Assembly: GCA_030627235.1 (NCBI GenBank)
Contig: DAOUSL010000014.1
Span: 1 to 37,890, forward strand
Source of the DNA: Thioploca sp.
GTDB lineage: Bacteria > Pseudomonadota > Gammaproteobacteria > Beggiatoales > Beggiatoaceae
Length of the DNA stretch: 37,890 bases
Direction of reading: 5' to 3'
Part shown: in pieces, positions 7,819 to 16,503 of the stretch
How positions within the stretch are numbered: position 1 is the stretch's first letter
Layout: every line of letters begins with the position of its first letter
Notes under the pieces: generated by a model
Databases searched by the model: none
Told to the model about the DNA's origin: nothing
The model's input: only the letters and a program-made list of their open reading frames with translations
Made by a program: the position numbers and the translations under genes

Positions 7819-8508
7819 TTAGTCAATTTCAGGTTTTTCTGGAGAACCTGTTGACATGCGAGTACCTAAATCTGTAAAAAATGTTGCCAATTCTGATTTA
7901 TCTACTTTCTCTTCATATAATTGAGCTACTTCTTTATTTAACAAACTAACCATAGTTTCATTTTGTTGTCTAGTTTGCATGGATATTTCTTGAATTTTAG
8001 TATGCATTTGTTGGCGTAAACTTTTTATTTCTTTACTACATTGCTCATCTAATTGGGTAATTTTATTAGTGAGTTCATTCTTTAAAGTTTTTAATCCATG
8101 TTCTAAATCAGTTAATCCAGTCTGACGTTCTTGACGATCTATTTTAACTTTATCATCTAAAACATCTAATTCACCTTCAACTCGTTCCTCTAGCGTTTTT
8201 AGACGTTGAAACATATCTTCTCTAAAGTGCATGTTTTCTTGATTAAAACGTTCCTCAAGACGTTTAAAGCGTTTGTCATAATCACGCATCTGCCCACCAA
8301 ACAATAATTCACGGACATCATGCATACTACCACCAGCAGCTATAGCACTTTCAGCCAAATTTTGAGGAGTAGTTGTAGTAGTAGTTTCTGATTTTTTTAA
8401 GCTAGATTCAGCAGCACGCAATTTAGTATCAAGACTTCCCATATCAGGTTGTCCATTTGAGGCTGAAACAACTCTATGAGATTTTGTATCATTAGGCTTG
8501 TGAGACAT
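7819..8508 (-). CDS. Cytoplasmic coiled-coil protein of unknown function
   Basis: A 229-residue hydrophilic protein with no signal peptide or membrane segment. Residues 1-55 are low complexity, including a run of six Thr. A conserved-looking segment (MHDVRELLFGGQMRDYDKRF) lies near 60-80, and a long heptad-patterned coiled coil runs from about 75 to 210 (RLEERFNQEN, RLKTLEERVEGEL, LKTLKNELTNKI). I recognise no catalytic domain. Similar RELLFG-plus-coiled-coil proteins occur in filamentous bacteria as I recall, but I cannot assign a role. It reads in the same direction as the unknown gene downstream and RluB upstream. Confidence 0.7.
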   Translation of the reverse strand: MSHKPNDTKSHRVVSASNGQPDMGSLDTKLRAAESSLKKSETTTTTTPQNLAESAIAAGGSMHDVRELLFGGQMRDYDKRFKRLEERFNQENMHFREDMFQRLKTLEERVEGELDVLDDKVKIDRQERQTGLTDLEHGLKTLKNELTNKITQLDEQCSKEIKSLRQQMHTKIQEISMQTRQQNETMVSLLNKEVAQLYEEKVDKSELATFFTDLGTRMSTGSPEKPEID

Positions 8509-8599
8509 AATTTCTATCCATATAAATAATAGTGAATTGCTAACAGGTAATTGATAATAATTCCATAATTATTGGCAATTTCTAATTCTAAAAAGATGC

Positions 8600-9349
8600 T
8601 TATTTGATAACAATGGCTCGTAATAATTTCTGTTGGCTAGAATTATCAAGCTTAATATGTTGACCTGCTCGTAAACTTTTAGGTAAAACAATTGGTCCAA
8701 AACGAATTCTAATCAATCGACTAACCTTTATACCCTGAGATTCCCATAAACGTCGCACTTCATGCTTACGACCTTCAGTTAGTATTACATTATACCAATG
8801 ATTAGCTCCTTTACCACCAGCAATCTGAATATCGGTGAAACAAGCTTTTCCATCTTCAAGTTCAACTCCATTTCTTAAACGTTGGAGCATCTCATTATTT
8901 ACTTCACCAAGAACCCGAACTGCATATTCTCGTTCCATACCAGAAGATGGGTGCATTAAACGATTTGCTAAATCACCATCATTAGTTAATAAAATTAATC
9001 CTGATGTATTAAAATCTAAACGGCCAATATTAATCCAACGACCATTTGTTAATGGTGGTAAACTCTTAAATATTGTATTACGTCCTTCTGGGTCATTGCG
9101 AGTACAAATTTCACCACTAGGTTTGTGGTAACATATAATCTGTTGGGTTTGTCCAGTAAATGTCGCTTTAGCTAATTTACGTCCGTCAACTTTAATTTCA
9201 TCATTGGTACCAACTCGGTCGCCAAGTGTAGCAACTTGTTGATTAACTTTAATTCTACCAGTTTGAATCCAAGTTTCCATTTCTCGGCGTGAACCTAAAC
9301 CGGCTCTAGCCAAAACTTTTTGTAATTTTTCAGTGGGTTGGGATTTCAT
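8600..9349 (-). CDS. rluB: 23S rRNA pseudouridine synthase RluB-type
   Basis: A 249-residue protein with an N-terminal S4 RNA-binding domain (LQKVLARAGLGSRREMETWI) and a RsuA/RluB catalytic domain carrying the active Asp in GRLDFNTSGLILLTND (about residue 112). The later motif EGRKHEVRRLWESQG is typical of this family. The likely role is isomerising a uridine in helix 80-93 of 23S rRNA. It lacks the long basic tail of E. coli RluB, so it is somewhat short; RluE or RluF are less likely because the S4 domain and motif order fit RluB best. The start lies 4 bases from the stop of the upstream nuclease-like gene. Confidence 0.85.
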   Translation of the reverse strand: MKSQPTEKLQKVLARAGLGSRREMETWIQTGRIKVNQQVATLGDRVGTNDEIKVDGRKLAKATFTGQTQQIICYHKPSGEICTRNDPEGRNTIFKSLPPLTNGRWINIGRLDFNTSGLILLTNDGDLANRLMHPSSGMEREYAVRVLGEVNNEMLQRLRNGVELEDGKACFTDIQIAGGKGANHWYNVILTEGRKHEVRRLWESQGIKVSRLIRIRFGPIVLPKSLRAGQHIKLDNSSQQKLLRAIVIK

Positions 9350-9352
9350 TAT

Positions 9353-9951
9353 TTATGTTAAATGTCTAATGTTAAGGGATTCGTGTTCTTCTAAATGGTG
9401 AATAAAATATATTTTAATAACTTGTTGTTTACCATCTAGATAGTAAGGTACTTCTATAGGGGAAATTTTATTTCCTTTAGTGAGAGTTTTACTTTTGCCT
9501 GTTTTTATATCAAAGAGTAATCTTTTAATAATTATACTTTTATTGAAATCAAAAAATTCTTTGGCGATTTTTTCAAGATAAAAAATAAAAGTTTCTGAAC
9601 TTCTAAATTTATTGACATATCCTTTAGGATCGGTAGATTTTAATTCGCACAAACATACAATTAATTCATTTTCAACAAGAGTAAATATTACACCATCACA
9701 TACTTTTCGTAGTCCATATTCTTTTTCATTGTTTAAAAACGAACTTAAGACATAACTTTTATCATTAGGGATATCTATATTAAATGCAAAACTATAATTA
9801 ATATCTAAACCAGCTATTGTAACTTTTTTAGTATTGCACTGCTATCTGTTTCATGAAGAATAACGACTCCATTACCATATTTATTCTTAATCTCAACATT
9901 AATTTTTGGATCTTTTAAATTGATGATTTTTCTGAATACTTCAATGGACAT
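9353..9951 (-). CDS. Nuclease-like partner of the AAA ATPase, expressed through a -1 frameshift site
   Basis: ATG 9951 directly follows the TAA of the ATPase gene (TAAATG), so translation is probably coupled. The zero frame gives 43 residues, then reaches A_AAA_AAG (9829-9823) and a TAG at 9816-9814. A -1 slip at this heptamer enters the frame that stays open to TAA 9353, giving a 199-residue product. That product has the spacing of a PD-(D/E)xK nuclease core: Asp86 in VCDGVIF and Glu103-x-Lys105 in CLCELKSTD. Downstream are basic and aromatic residues. Alone, the second frame would have to begin at the Met in MCELKS, inside the core, which is not plausible. Either programmed frameshifting or a one-base loss in the A run explains it. 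The nuclease identity is inferred from the D...ExK pattern and the ATPase neighbour. Confidence 0.6.
9823..9829 (-). promoter_or_regulatory. A_AAA_AAG slippery heptamer, candidate -1 frameshift signal
   Basis: In the zero frame the codons are CTA AAA AAG TTA CAA TAG. The heptamer is the same as the efficient E. coli dnaX signal and the one used by many IS elements. The -1 frame after the slip is exactly the frame encoding the rest of the protein. No obvious strong downstream stem or upstream Shine-Dalgarno stimulator was found by eye. Confidence 0.5.
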
Positions 9952-11319
9952 TTAAATACCCTTTGCAAGCGTTATCTCAGTAAAAGCACAGTTAATATCG
10001 CCAATTTCTTTATCAAAACTATTAACTTCAATACCATATTTTGTAATAGGAGCTTCTGTTAAAGTTTTATTTTCCGCTATATAAACTTTAATATGAGAAG
10101 GAAGTAAATTATCATCTATTGAATATTTAAGTTTTTTTAACACTTCATCTTTATATTCAAAATCATCACTCAACATAATTAAATTATTCAATTCTTTAAT
10201 TAAATAATCACTATGGGTAGTAATAAAAACTTTGATACCTACTTTAACTAAACGAGCAAAAAGTCTAGCTAATTTACGTTGATTAGCCGGATGTAAATTT
10301 AACTCAGGTTCATCAATCATCAAAATATCGCCTTTTTTAGCCATAGAAATGATATAAAAATATAGTTCTAACATTGATTTAACTGCTGATGAAGCCATGT
10401 AAACTGGAATTCTTTCTTTACGACGACCTTTTTTAAATACAAACAAAATTTGGTTACTTTCTATCTTATATTCCCCTCCAATAATTTCTTGCATCATTTT
10501 AAGAAATTCAGGATGTTCTTTGATTAATTGACTTTTCTTTTTACTATGAACATCAACTATATCTCGAACAAAATCAATCCCTTTTTTAATTGGACGTGCA
10601 TAACGTGAAGTTACTTCTTCAAACATACCAAGATAAAAAGTATCTTCAAATATCAGATCTACGTTTTGTAACTGTTCAACAAATATACTTTTCTTAATAT
10701 CTAGTCCTTTATAGAAAATAGAAATCCCTGTTCTTTCTGAAGAAATAGCAAATGGATTAGAAAAATAGCTTCCAAGTAAAGCTTTACCAATGCTTAAGTT
10801 TATAAAATGTTTAGTCATAGAAAGGGATGGAGGAGATATATTTTCATCCTCAATTAGTAAAGATATGTGTAAAATACTTGAATTTTCTTGTTTCTCAAAT
10901 AATAATATATCTTCATTATCGGCCGTTTTAACACTACTTTTAAATGAATTATCTTTATAATTATTATTAGATGAATAAAAAGCTTTAAATTTGGTTGTTT
11001 TGAAAAAATCTTCATGACTACTAAAAATTTTGGGTAAATATTTAATATAATCTTTTGATAAATCCGTTAAAGTTTCATCTATTGTTTGAATAAAATTATT
11101 TAAATCCAATTGAATAGAACCATCACTGTAAAGCTTTGTTAATTTTTCTTCTGGAATATCAAAGGAGATACTTTTGTTCCATATATCTAAAAAACCAAAA
11201 ATAGCATAACTTGCGTAAGTTTTTCCAGTATTATTATCTCCACAAATAATCGTCAAATCACCTAATTCAACAGTTGTTTCTTTATCGAAAATACCCAAAT
11301 TTTTAAATGTAAATTTCAT
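9952..11319 (-). CDS. AAA ATPase of the ABC/OLD-like (AAA_15/AAA_21) class, probable defence component
   Basis: A 455-residue protein. It starts with the typical strand MKFTFKNLGIF, then Walker A GDNNTGKT (27-34). The C-terminal half carries a signature-like helix (MASSAVKSMLELYFYI, 308-323), Walker B ILMIDEPE (332-339) with NLHP, and the switch THSDYL (368-373). The 270-residue insertion between the halves is variable, as in stand-alone RecF/OLD-like ATPases of phage-defence systems. There is no TOPRIM domain. The stop abuts the start of the nuclease-like gene, giving a two-gene module comparable in plan to Septu or PARIS but with a different partner. Its start codon is only 5 bases from the divergent waaC start. 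The defence role is inferred. Confidence 0.75.
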   Translation of the reverse strand: MKFTFKNLGIFDKETTVELGDLTIICGDNNTGKTYASYAIFGFLDIWNKSISFDIPEEKLTKLYSDGSIQLDLNNFIQTIDETLTDLSKDYIKYLPKIFSSHEDFFKTTKFKAFYSSNNNYKDNSFKSSVKTADNEDILLFEKQENSSILHISLLIEDENISPPSLSMTKHFINLSIGKALLGSYFSNPFAISSERTGISIFYKGLDIKKSIFVEQLQNVDLIFEDTFYLGMFEEVTSRYARPIKKGIDFVRDIVDVHSKKKSQLIKEHPEFLKMMQEIIGGEYKIESNQILFVFKKGRRKERIPVYMASSAVKSMLELYFYIISMAKKGDILMIDEPELNLHPANQRKLARLFARLVKVGIKVFITTHSDYLIKELNNLIMLSDDFEYKDEVLKKLKYSIDDNLLPSHIKVYIAENKTLTEAPITKYGIEVNSFDKEIGDINCAFTEITLAKGI

Positions 11320-11324
11320 ATTCT

Positions 11325-12335
11325 ATGCAAATATTAATAGTTAAGACTTCTTCTTTAGGAGATGTAATCCATACTTTGCCGGCAATAACTGATGCTCAAC
11401 AACATTATCCAGATTTACAGATTGATTGGGTGGTTGAAGAAGCATTTGCAGAAATACCAACTTGGCATTCAGCAGTTAAACAGGTTGTACCAGTCGCATT
11501 TAGACGTTGGCGTAAACAAATTTTAACAACTTACTTTAATGGGACTTGGCATCAGTTTAAACAAGTGTTACGCTCTAAGCAATATGATAAAATTATTGAT
11601 GCTCAAGGCTTAATTAAAAGTGCATTTCTTACTTATCAAGCTATAGGATTGCGTTGTGGTTTAGACCGTTATTCTGCTAGAGAACCATTAGCTAGTATTG
11701 CTTATCAACAAAATTATAATATTCTTAAACAACAACATGCTGTTACCAGAACTAGACAGTTGTTTGCTAATATACTTAACTATCCTTTGCCAAATACCCA
11801 ACCTGATTATGGGATTATAAAATATTTTCAGCAACAAACCAATAATAAACAGCCAAAAATAGTATTTTTACATGGAACTACTTGGTTAACTAAACATTGG
11901 CCAGAAAATAATTGGTTAAATTTAGCAAAGTTGGCAACTGCTACTGGAGTGAAAATATATGTGCCTTGGGGAAATTCTAATGAACAGCAGAGAGCGATAA
12001 GGATTGCTTCAGTTCATGAAAACATCAGTATAATTCCCAAAAGTAATTTATATGACTTAGCTATTATTCTAGCACAGTCTCAAGCAGTAATTGGAGTAGA
12101 TACTGGCCTAGCTCATCTTGCCGCCGCATTAGCTGTACCTTCAATTACTTTATATGGTGCAACTCAGCCAGCTTTGACTGGAACTTATGGTAATAATCAA
12201 CAACATTTATCAGCTAATGTCGATTGCTCTCCATGTTTTAATAAAAAATGTTCGGTAAATTTAATTTGTTATGCTGACTTATCAGTAGAAAAAGTTTGGA
12301 ATAAACTACAAAAATTATTAGTTAATAAAAATTAA
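11325..12335 (+). CDS. waaC: ADP-heptose:LPS heptosyltransferase I
   Basis: A 336-residue GT9 enzyme that adds the first heptose to Kdo2-lipid A at the inner face of the inner membrane. The N-terminus MQILIVKTSSLGDVIHTLPA is the classical WaaC start and fixes the start codon. The nucleotide-sugar binding segment includes FLHGTTWLTKHWPENNW and the late motif GVDTGLAHLAAAL followed by ITLYGAT. Length fits the family (about 320). It is divergent from the ATPase gene with 5 bases between start codons, so its promoter and ribosome-binding region must lie inside that gene. Usual lipopolysaccharide-core neighbours are not present here. Confidence 0.9.
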   Translation: MQILIVKTSSLGDVIHTLPAITDAQQHYPDLQIDWVVEEAFAEIPTWHSAVKQVVPVAFRRWRKQILTTYFNGTWHQFKQVLRSKQYDKIIDAQGLIKSAFLTYQAIGLRCGLDRYSAREPLASIAYQQNYNILKQQHAVTRTRQLFANILNYPLPNTQPDYGIIKYFQQQTNNKQPKIVFLHGTTWLTKHWPENNWLNLAKLATATGVKIYVPWGNSNEQQRAIRIASVHENISIIPKSNLYDLAIILAQSQAVIGVDTGLAHLAAALAVPSITLYGATQPALTGTYGNNQQHLSANVDCSPCFNKKCSVNLICYADLSVEKVWNKLQKLLVNKN

Positions 12336-12474
12336 GTTCAATATTATTAATATTTTAGCTTAAATAATCTATAGCAATTAGTAATTAACTTTAACAACTA
12401 CTAATTATTAGGATAAATTATCCCCTCTGGAAATATTTAAATTTTTAATAGTAGTTAAATTTAAATCCAGAAGA

Positions 12475-12834
12475 TAATTATTGGACTAATTGTGATCGTA
12501 ATTTTTTGACAATTCGATTTGATGAAATAGAGCGATTGGAATTTATTCGTAATCAATTTAAAGTGATGTAAATAAAGCTTTAGATGTGGTTGATAGCCGT
12601 GATATCGCTAATGAAGAGGTTAAATAATATTCGGGATTTAATCGCTAAAATGGATGCTGATTATAGAAAACCAGTTTTAGCTGTTCATGGTGGTACTAAT
12701 GCTTATTGTTTTAATCAACCAGAAACGTCTTTTGGCATTTAAATAGTCCTAGGAATTATAAAGTAATTGATACAGCTATAGGAATGTTACTATATTGCGA
12801 AGAAATTAGAGGTGTTTTTTGCAACATTATAAAT
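12475..12834 (+). pseudogene. Decayed gene of unknown family, several frameshifts
   Basis: Coding-like sequence hops between frames: CDRNFLTIRFDEIERLEFI, then VNKALDVVDSRDIANEEV, then NIRDLIAKMDADYRKPVLAV with HGGTNAYCFNQPETSF, then WHLNSPRNYKVIDTAIGM and LLYCEEIRGVF. Each junction needs only a one-base change, so this was a single protein gene that has lost its frame at three or more points. I do not recognise the family. The gap between waaC and the ClpP-like gene is otherwise AT-rich noncoding DNA. Confidence 0.5.
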
Positions 12835-12851
12835 CATAAAATATTAATTTT

Positions 12852-12897
12852 TACCGTTATAAGGTTGATCAAAACATTTATCCACCATATAACGGTA
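12852..12897. terminator. Inverted repeat downstream of the ClpP-like gene
   Basis: TACCGTTATA (12852-12861) pairs perfectly with TATAACGGTA (12888-12897) across a 26-base loop. A short T run lies on the plus-strand left side, which in the minus-strand direction reads as A, then T after the right arm. It lies just past the stop of the 12916-14343 gene and may end its transcript. The large loop makes this uncertain. Confidence 0.35.
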
Positions 12898-12915
12898 TTA
12901 ATTTCAAGAACTATT

Positions 12916-14343
12916 TTAACGAAAATATTTATATGGATTATACAAGTAATAAACATCCATAGGTGTCAAATGTGGCAATTTAACATAACGATTACCTGTA
13001 GAGTCTACTTTTTCTTCTCTAGCAAAAATAAACATTTCTTCTTCTTCTTCCACATCAGTTGGTTTATAATTATAAGAAGCATCTCTTATGTCTTTAACAA
13101 TATTATCTACCCACTTTAGTTTAACAGCATTATCACCGAATTCAATCCAATCACCGGAAGAACTATTTGCATACATATTTTTTACAAATTCATCCATCGT
13201 AATACCCATTTTCTTTGCCACTGGTGACATAACACGTTTTGTCCATTCTTTGCCCATTTTTAATTCTTCTTCTATTTCGGTAAGATTTCCATACATAAAA
13301 CTCATCATTTGATGATGGACGATAATCGCATTTGGATAGGTAAAAGAACGTTCGGCTAAAGAAGTAATTATTGCGGCCATACTTGCAGACAATGCCTTTA
13401 CCACCACATAAACAGGAGCTTGACTATTTTGCATTGCTTCTAAAATTTTAGAACCTTCCATTACTGAACCACCATAACAACGATCTATCACTAAAAAAAT
13501 TGGGAATTTAGTATTCTTATTATTAAAGTAATGAATTCGTTCATTAACATATTCAGCAGTTCCTGGAAAGATGACTATATCTAAATCTATTTTTCTATCA
13601 CTAATAACTAAATGACCATCAACAAAAGGTTCTATTAAATATTTAACAGATTTATTTACTTGGCTTTCCCAAATTTCTTTCTGATCTCTTTCTGCAATCT
13701 TTTCGCCTAATTCTTCAATTCTGAGAGTACGTTTATTACGTTCATACTCTAACTTGGTCATTTCAAAATTAAGTTTAGTAGTTTCTAATTGGATTCTTAA
13801 TTCTTCATACTTATTCTTTTCTTCTACAATGGAATTATGCATTGCAAGTTGTTCATGTTCTTTTTCTAATGACATCAACATTTGCTTTTTTTCATACTCA
13901 TGGATTTGGCTTTCAAGTTCCAGTTTACTTTTCACTGATTCTAAATTAGACACAAGCTGTTGGCGTTTAGCGATTTTTAATTCATTTTCTAACAACAATT
14001 TTTCTTTTTCAGAAACTAAATCTGCTAACTTTTCTCGATTTTTTTCACTCAAAAACTCATTCTGCAACTGCAATTTATCTTTTTCTTTATGTAACTGCAT
14101 TAACTCTTTCTGATGTTCTTCAGACTGAATTGTATTTTTCGTCGATAATATCGCATTTTTTAATTTTAGCAAGTCATATTGCCTTTTTAACTCTTTAATT
14201 TCAGGGTCTTCACCTGTAGTTAAAATATCAAGCTTTTTTATAACAGCCTGTGATTTATTATCAGTAACTTTACTAGGTGTTTCATCTTGAGCAATAACAT
14301 TTCCGACAAATACTAGTAGTATTATTATAACGTATTGTTTCAT
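12916..14343 (-). CDS. Exported coiled-coil protein with a ClpP-like serine protease domain
   Basis: A 475-residue protein. It has a signal peptide (MKQYVIIILLVFVGNVIAQ) and a long charged coiled coil at about 45-225 (KLQLQNEFLSEKNREKL, LESQIHEYEKKQML). A Clp/crotonase-fold domain follows at 240-420. The glycine loop CYGGSVMEGSKILEAM matches ClpP's SPGGSV region. The catalytic triad looks complete: Ser321 in ALSASMAAI, His344 in IVHHQMM and Asp398 in SSGDWIEFGD. An acidic patch (EEEEE, 432-436) precedes the C-terminus. ClpP normally works in the cytoplasm with an AAA unfoldase; the signal peptide puts this one in the periplasm, where no ATP is available. The coiled coil may assemble the oligomer or gate substrates. 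S49/SppA-like enzymes are an alternative, but the Ser-His-Asp arrangement favours ClpP. The gene is monocistronic; flanks give no partner. Confidence 0.7.
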   Translation of the reverse strand: MKQYVIIILLVFVGNVIAQDETPSKVTDNKSQAVIKKLDILTTGEDPEIKELKRQYDLLKLKNAILSTKNTIQSEEHQKELMQLHKEKDKLQLQNEFLSEKNREKLADLVSEKEKLLLENELKIAKRQQLVSNLESVKSKLELESQIHEYEKKQMLMSLEKEHEQLAMHNSIVEEKNKYEELRIQLETTKLNFEMTKLEYERNKRTLRIEELGEKIAERDQKEIWESQVNKSVKYLIEPFVDGHLVISDRKIDLDIVIFPGTAEYVNERIHYFNNKNTKFPIFLVIDRCYGGSVMEGSKILEAMQNSQAPVYVVVKALSASMAAIITSLAERSFTYPNAIIVHHQMMSFMYGNLTEIEEELKMGKEWTKRVMSPVAKKMGITMDEFVKNMYANSSSGDWIEFGDNAVKLKWVDNIVKDIRDASYNYKPTDVEEEEEMFIFAREEKVDSTGNRYVKLPHLTPMDVYYLYNPYKYFR

Positions 14344-14394
14344 AAAATTTTTCCAAGTTATAAATAGATTTATTATCTATTGTAAATAATAGTA

Positions 14395-16128
14395 TTAACA
14401 AAGTGCTTTATCAGCAACATTTTCTAACATTTTAGTCATATCTTCTGTACAAAGGGGAGTACTAAAATAATAACCTTGAATAATTTCACATTGCTGGTTT
14501 CGTAGAAATTCTAGTTGTTCTAAAGTTTCAACTCCTTCAGCGATAACATATAAACGTAAACTATGTGCTAAAGCAATAATTGCCTTAGTGATAGCTGCAT
14601 CATCATTGTCTGTTGGAATATCTTTCACAAAGGAACGATCTATTTTCAAGCTATTAACTGGGAAACGTTTTAAATAACTTAAAGAAGAATATCCAGTACC
14701 AAAATCATCAATGGAAATTTTTATTCCTATTGAACGTAATTCAGTTAACAATGAAATAATATTATTTATCTCATCAGTTTCTTCTGCCATTAATACGCTT
14801 TCTGTTAGCTCCAACTCCAAATAAATTGGATCAAGTTCACTATCAATTAAAGCTTTTTTAATCATTTGTAACAAATTATCTGACTCAAATTGCCGACTTG
14901 ACATATTAACAGATATTCGTAAAGGAGGAAAACCAGCTTGCTGCCAAATTTTATTTTGTTTACAAGCAGTGCGTAATACCCATTCTCCAATTGGAATAAT
15001 CAAACCCATTTCCTCAGCAACTGGAATAAACTTAGTTGGTGATACTAAACCTAATTCTGGATGTTGCCAACGTATTAAAGCTTCCGTTCCAATTATTTTA
15101 CCACTATTTGTTTCTATTTGAGGTTGATAATAAACTCGTAATTCATTTTGGGATAATACTTTACGCAGTTGATTTTCTAAAATCAATCTTTCTAATGCAA
15201 CTTCATTCATTTTAGTGGTAAAGAACTGATAAGTATTTTTACCATTTGCTTTAGCTCTTGATAAAGCGGTATCAGCATTTTTAAGTAAAATTTTTCCGTC
15301 TGTTCCATCTGCTGGATAAATACTAATTCCCATACTAGAAGTAACTACTATTTCATGAGAATCAAGTACTATTTGATTACTAATATTATCCAATAAACAC
15401 CGTGCCATTTCACTAACATCTTTAACAACATTATTAGTCTCAAACATTACTACAAATTCGTCACCACCAATTCTAGATACTGTTGCTCCTAATTTATCTA
15501 TAATTTTAGTTAATCGTTGGCCAATTTTTTTGAGCATGTTATCACCAGTTTCATGCCCTAAAGAATCATTTATGATCTGAAAACTATCTAAATCCATGGC
15601 TAATACAGCCACATTTTTCTTAGTACGTTTAGCACTATTTATTGCTTGAGTCAATCGTTCTAACAATAAACTTCGATTTGGTAGTCCAGTTAAGGTGTCA
15701 TAATTAGCCAGATAAGCCAATTTTTCTTCTGTCTCTACTAAACGTCGATAACGATTAAGCCTAGTTATAGTACGAATTCTAGCTCTTAATTCAGCTCGGT
15801 CATAAGGCTTACTCATAAAATCATCAGCCCCAGATTCTATACCACGTAAACGTGATTCACGATCATCAAGAGCTGTCACCATTACCACTGGTAATTCTGC
15901 TAATCTAGGGTCTGCTCGTAAACGTTGGCAAACTTCAAAACCATCCATACCAGGCATCATTACGTCCAATAACATTAAATCTGGAGACAATTCTATAGCT
16001 TTTTTTAAACCTTCTTCACCGTTTTTTGCAAATTCTAACTTATAACCTTCAGTTGATAGTAAAACTTCAACCGTATAACGGGAAATTAGTTCATCATCTA
16101 CAATTAAAATAGTGCTTTGTTCAGGCAT
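14395..16128 (-). CDS. Response regulator with GGDEF and EAL domains (c-di-GMP turnover)
   Basis: A 577-residue protein. The receiver (1-120) has the acidic pair Asp11-Asp12, phospho-acceptor Asp55 in LLDVMMPG and Lys107 in SKPYD. A GGDEF domain follows, with an intact GGDEF motif at 221-225 and NDSLGH. The EAL domain has EAL at 349-351 (GTEALIRWQHPELG) and the DDFGTGYSSL motif. All key catalytic signatures are present, so it may make and/or degrade cyclic di-GMP; no RxxD inhibitory site is visible just before GGDEF. It lies 15 bases after the stop of a single-domain receiver gene on the same strand, so the two are probably one operon. No histidine kinase is in the window. Confidence 0.88.
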   Translation of the reverse strand: MPEQSTILIVDDELISRYTVEVLLSTEGYKLEFAKNGEEGLKKAIELSPDLMLLDVMMPGMDGFEVCQRLRADPRLAELPVVMVTALDDRESRLRGIESGADDFMSKPYDRAELRARIRTITRLNRYRRLVETEEKLAYLANYDTLTGLPNRSLLLERLTQAINSAKRTKKNVAVLAMDLDSFQIINDSLGHETGDNMLKKIGQRLTKIIDKLGATVSRIGGDEFVVMFETNNVVKDVSEMARCLLDNISNQIVLDSHEIVVTSSMGISIYPADGTDGKILLKNADTALSRAKANGKNTYQFFTTKMNEVALERLILENQLRKVLSQNELRVYYQPQIETNSGKIIGTEALIRWQHPELGLVSPTKFIPVAEEMGLIIPIGEWVLRTACKQNKIWQQAGFPPLRISVNMSSRQFESDNLLQMIKKALIDSELDPIYLELELTESVLMAEETDEINNIISLLTELRSIGIKISIDDFGTGYSSLSYLKRFPVNSLKIDRSFVKDIPTDNDDAAITKAIIALAHSLRLYVIAEGVETLEQLEFLRNQQCEIIQGYYFSTPLCTEDMTKMLENVADKALC

Positions 16129-16143
16129 AATATTAAATTAGGA

Positions 16144-16503
16144 TTATAGAAGTCTATTTATAACTTTACATAAATCATCACGTTTAAAAGGCTTAGATAC
16201 AATTTCAGAAGCTCCTAAATCTAAACATCGAGTTCTAGCAACAGGATCAGCCCAACCAGTCACCATTACTATTGGCAAATCAACAAAATCAGCTCGTAAT
16301 CGGCGACAAACTTCAAAACCATTCATACCTTTCATCATAACGTCTAATAATACTAAATCTGGAACCATAGCATAAGCTCTTTCCAAACCTTGTTTGCCAT
16401 CTTCAGCAAATACTAAAGTGTAGTCTGATTCTAATAATGCTTCTATAGTACGACGGGAAATAATTTCATCATCTATAACTAAAATTGTGGTTTTATCTTG
16501 CAT
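16144..16503 (-). CDS. Single-domain response regulator
   Basis: A 119-residue stand-alone receiver: Asp11-Asp12 acidic pair, phospho-acceptor Asp54 in LVLLDVMMKG, Thr near 83 in MVTGW and Lys in SKPFKRDD. It has no output domain. It is very similar in sequence to the receiver of the following GGDEF-EAL protein (both share the LLDVMM...GFEVCRRLRAD core), so the pair probably arose by duplication and may be phosphorylated by the same kinase. The upstream gap to phaB is 429 bases. Confidence 0.85.
   Translation of the reverse strand: MQDKTTILVIDDEIISRRTIEALLESDYTLVFAEDGKQGLERAYAMVPDLVLLDVMMKGMNGFEVCRRLRADFVDLPIVMVTGWADPVARTRCLDLGASEIVSKPFKRDDLCKVINRLL

Noticed and set aside
9353-9652. Stand-alone protein starting MCELKS
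   Set aside because: This start lies inside the D...ExK core; the coding signal continues upstream in the same frame to the slippery site.
12784-13119. Plus-strand ORF of 111 codons
   Set aside because: Only its first 15 or so codons are coding-like (end of the decayed gene); the rest is antisense to the ClpP-like gene.
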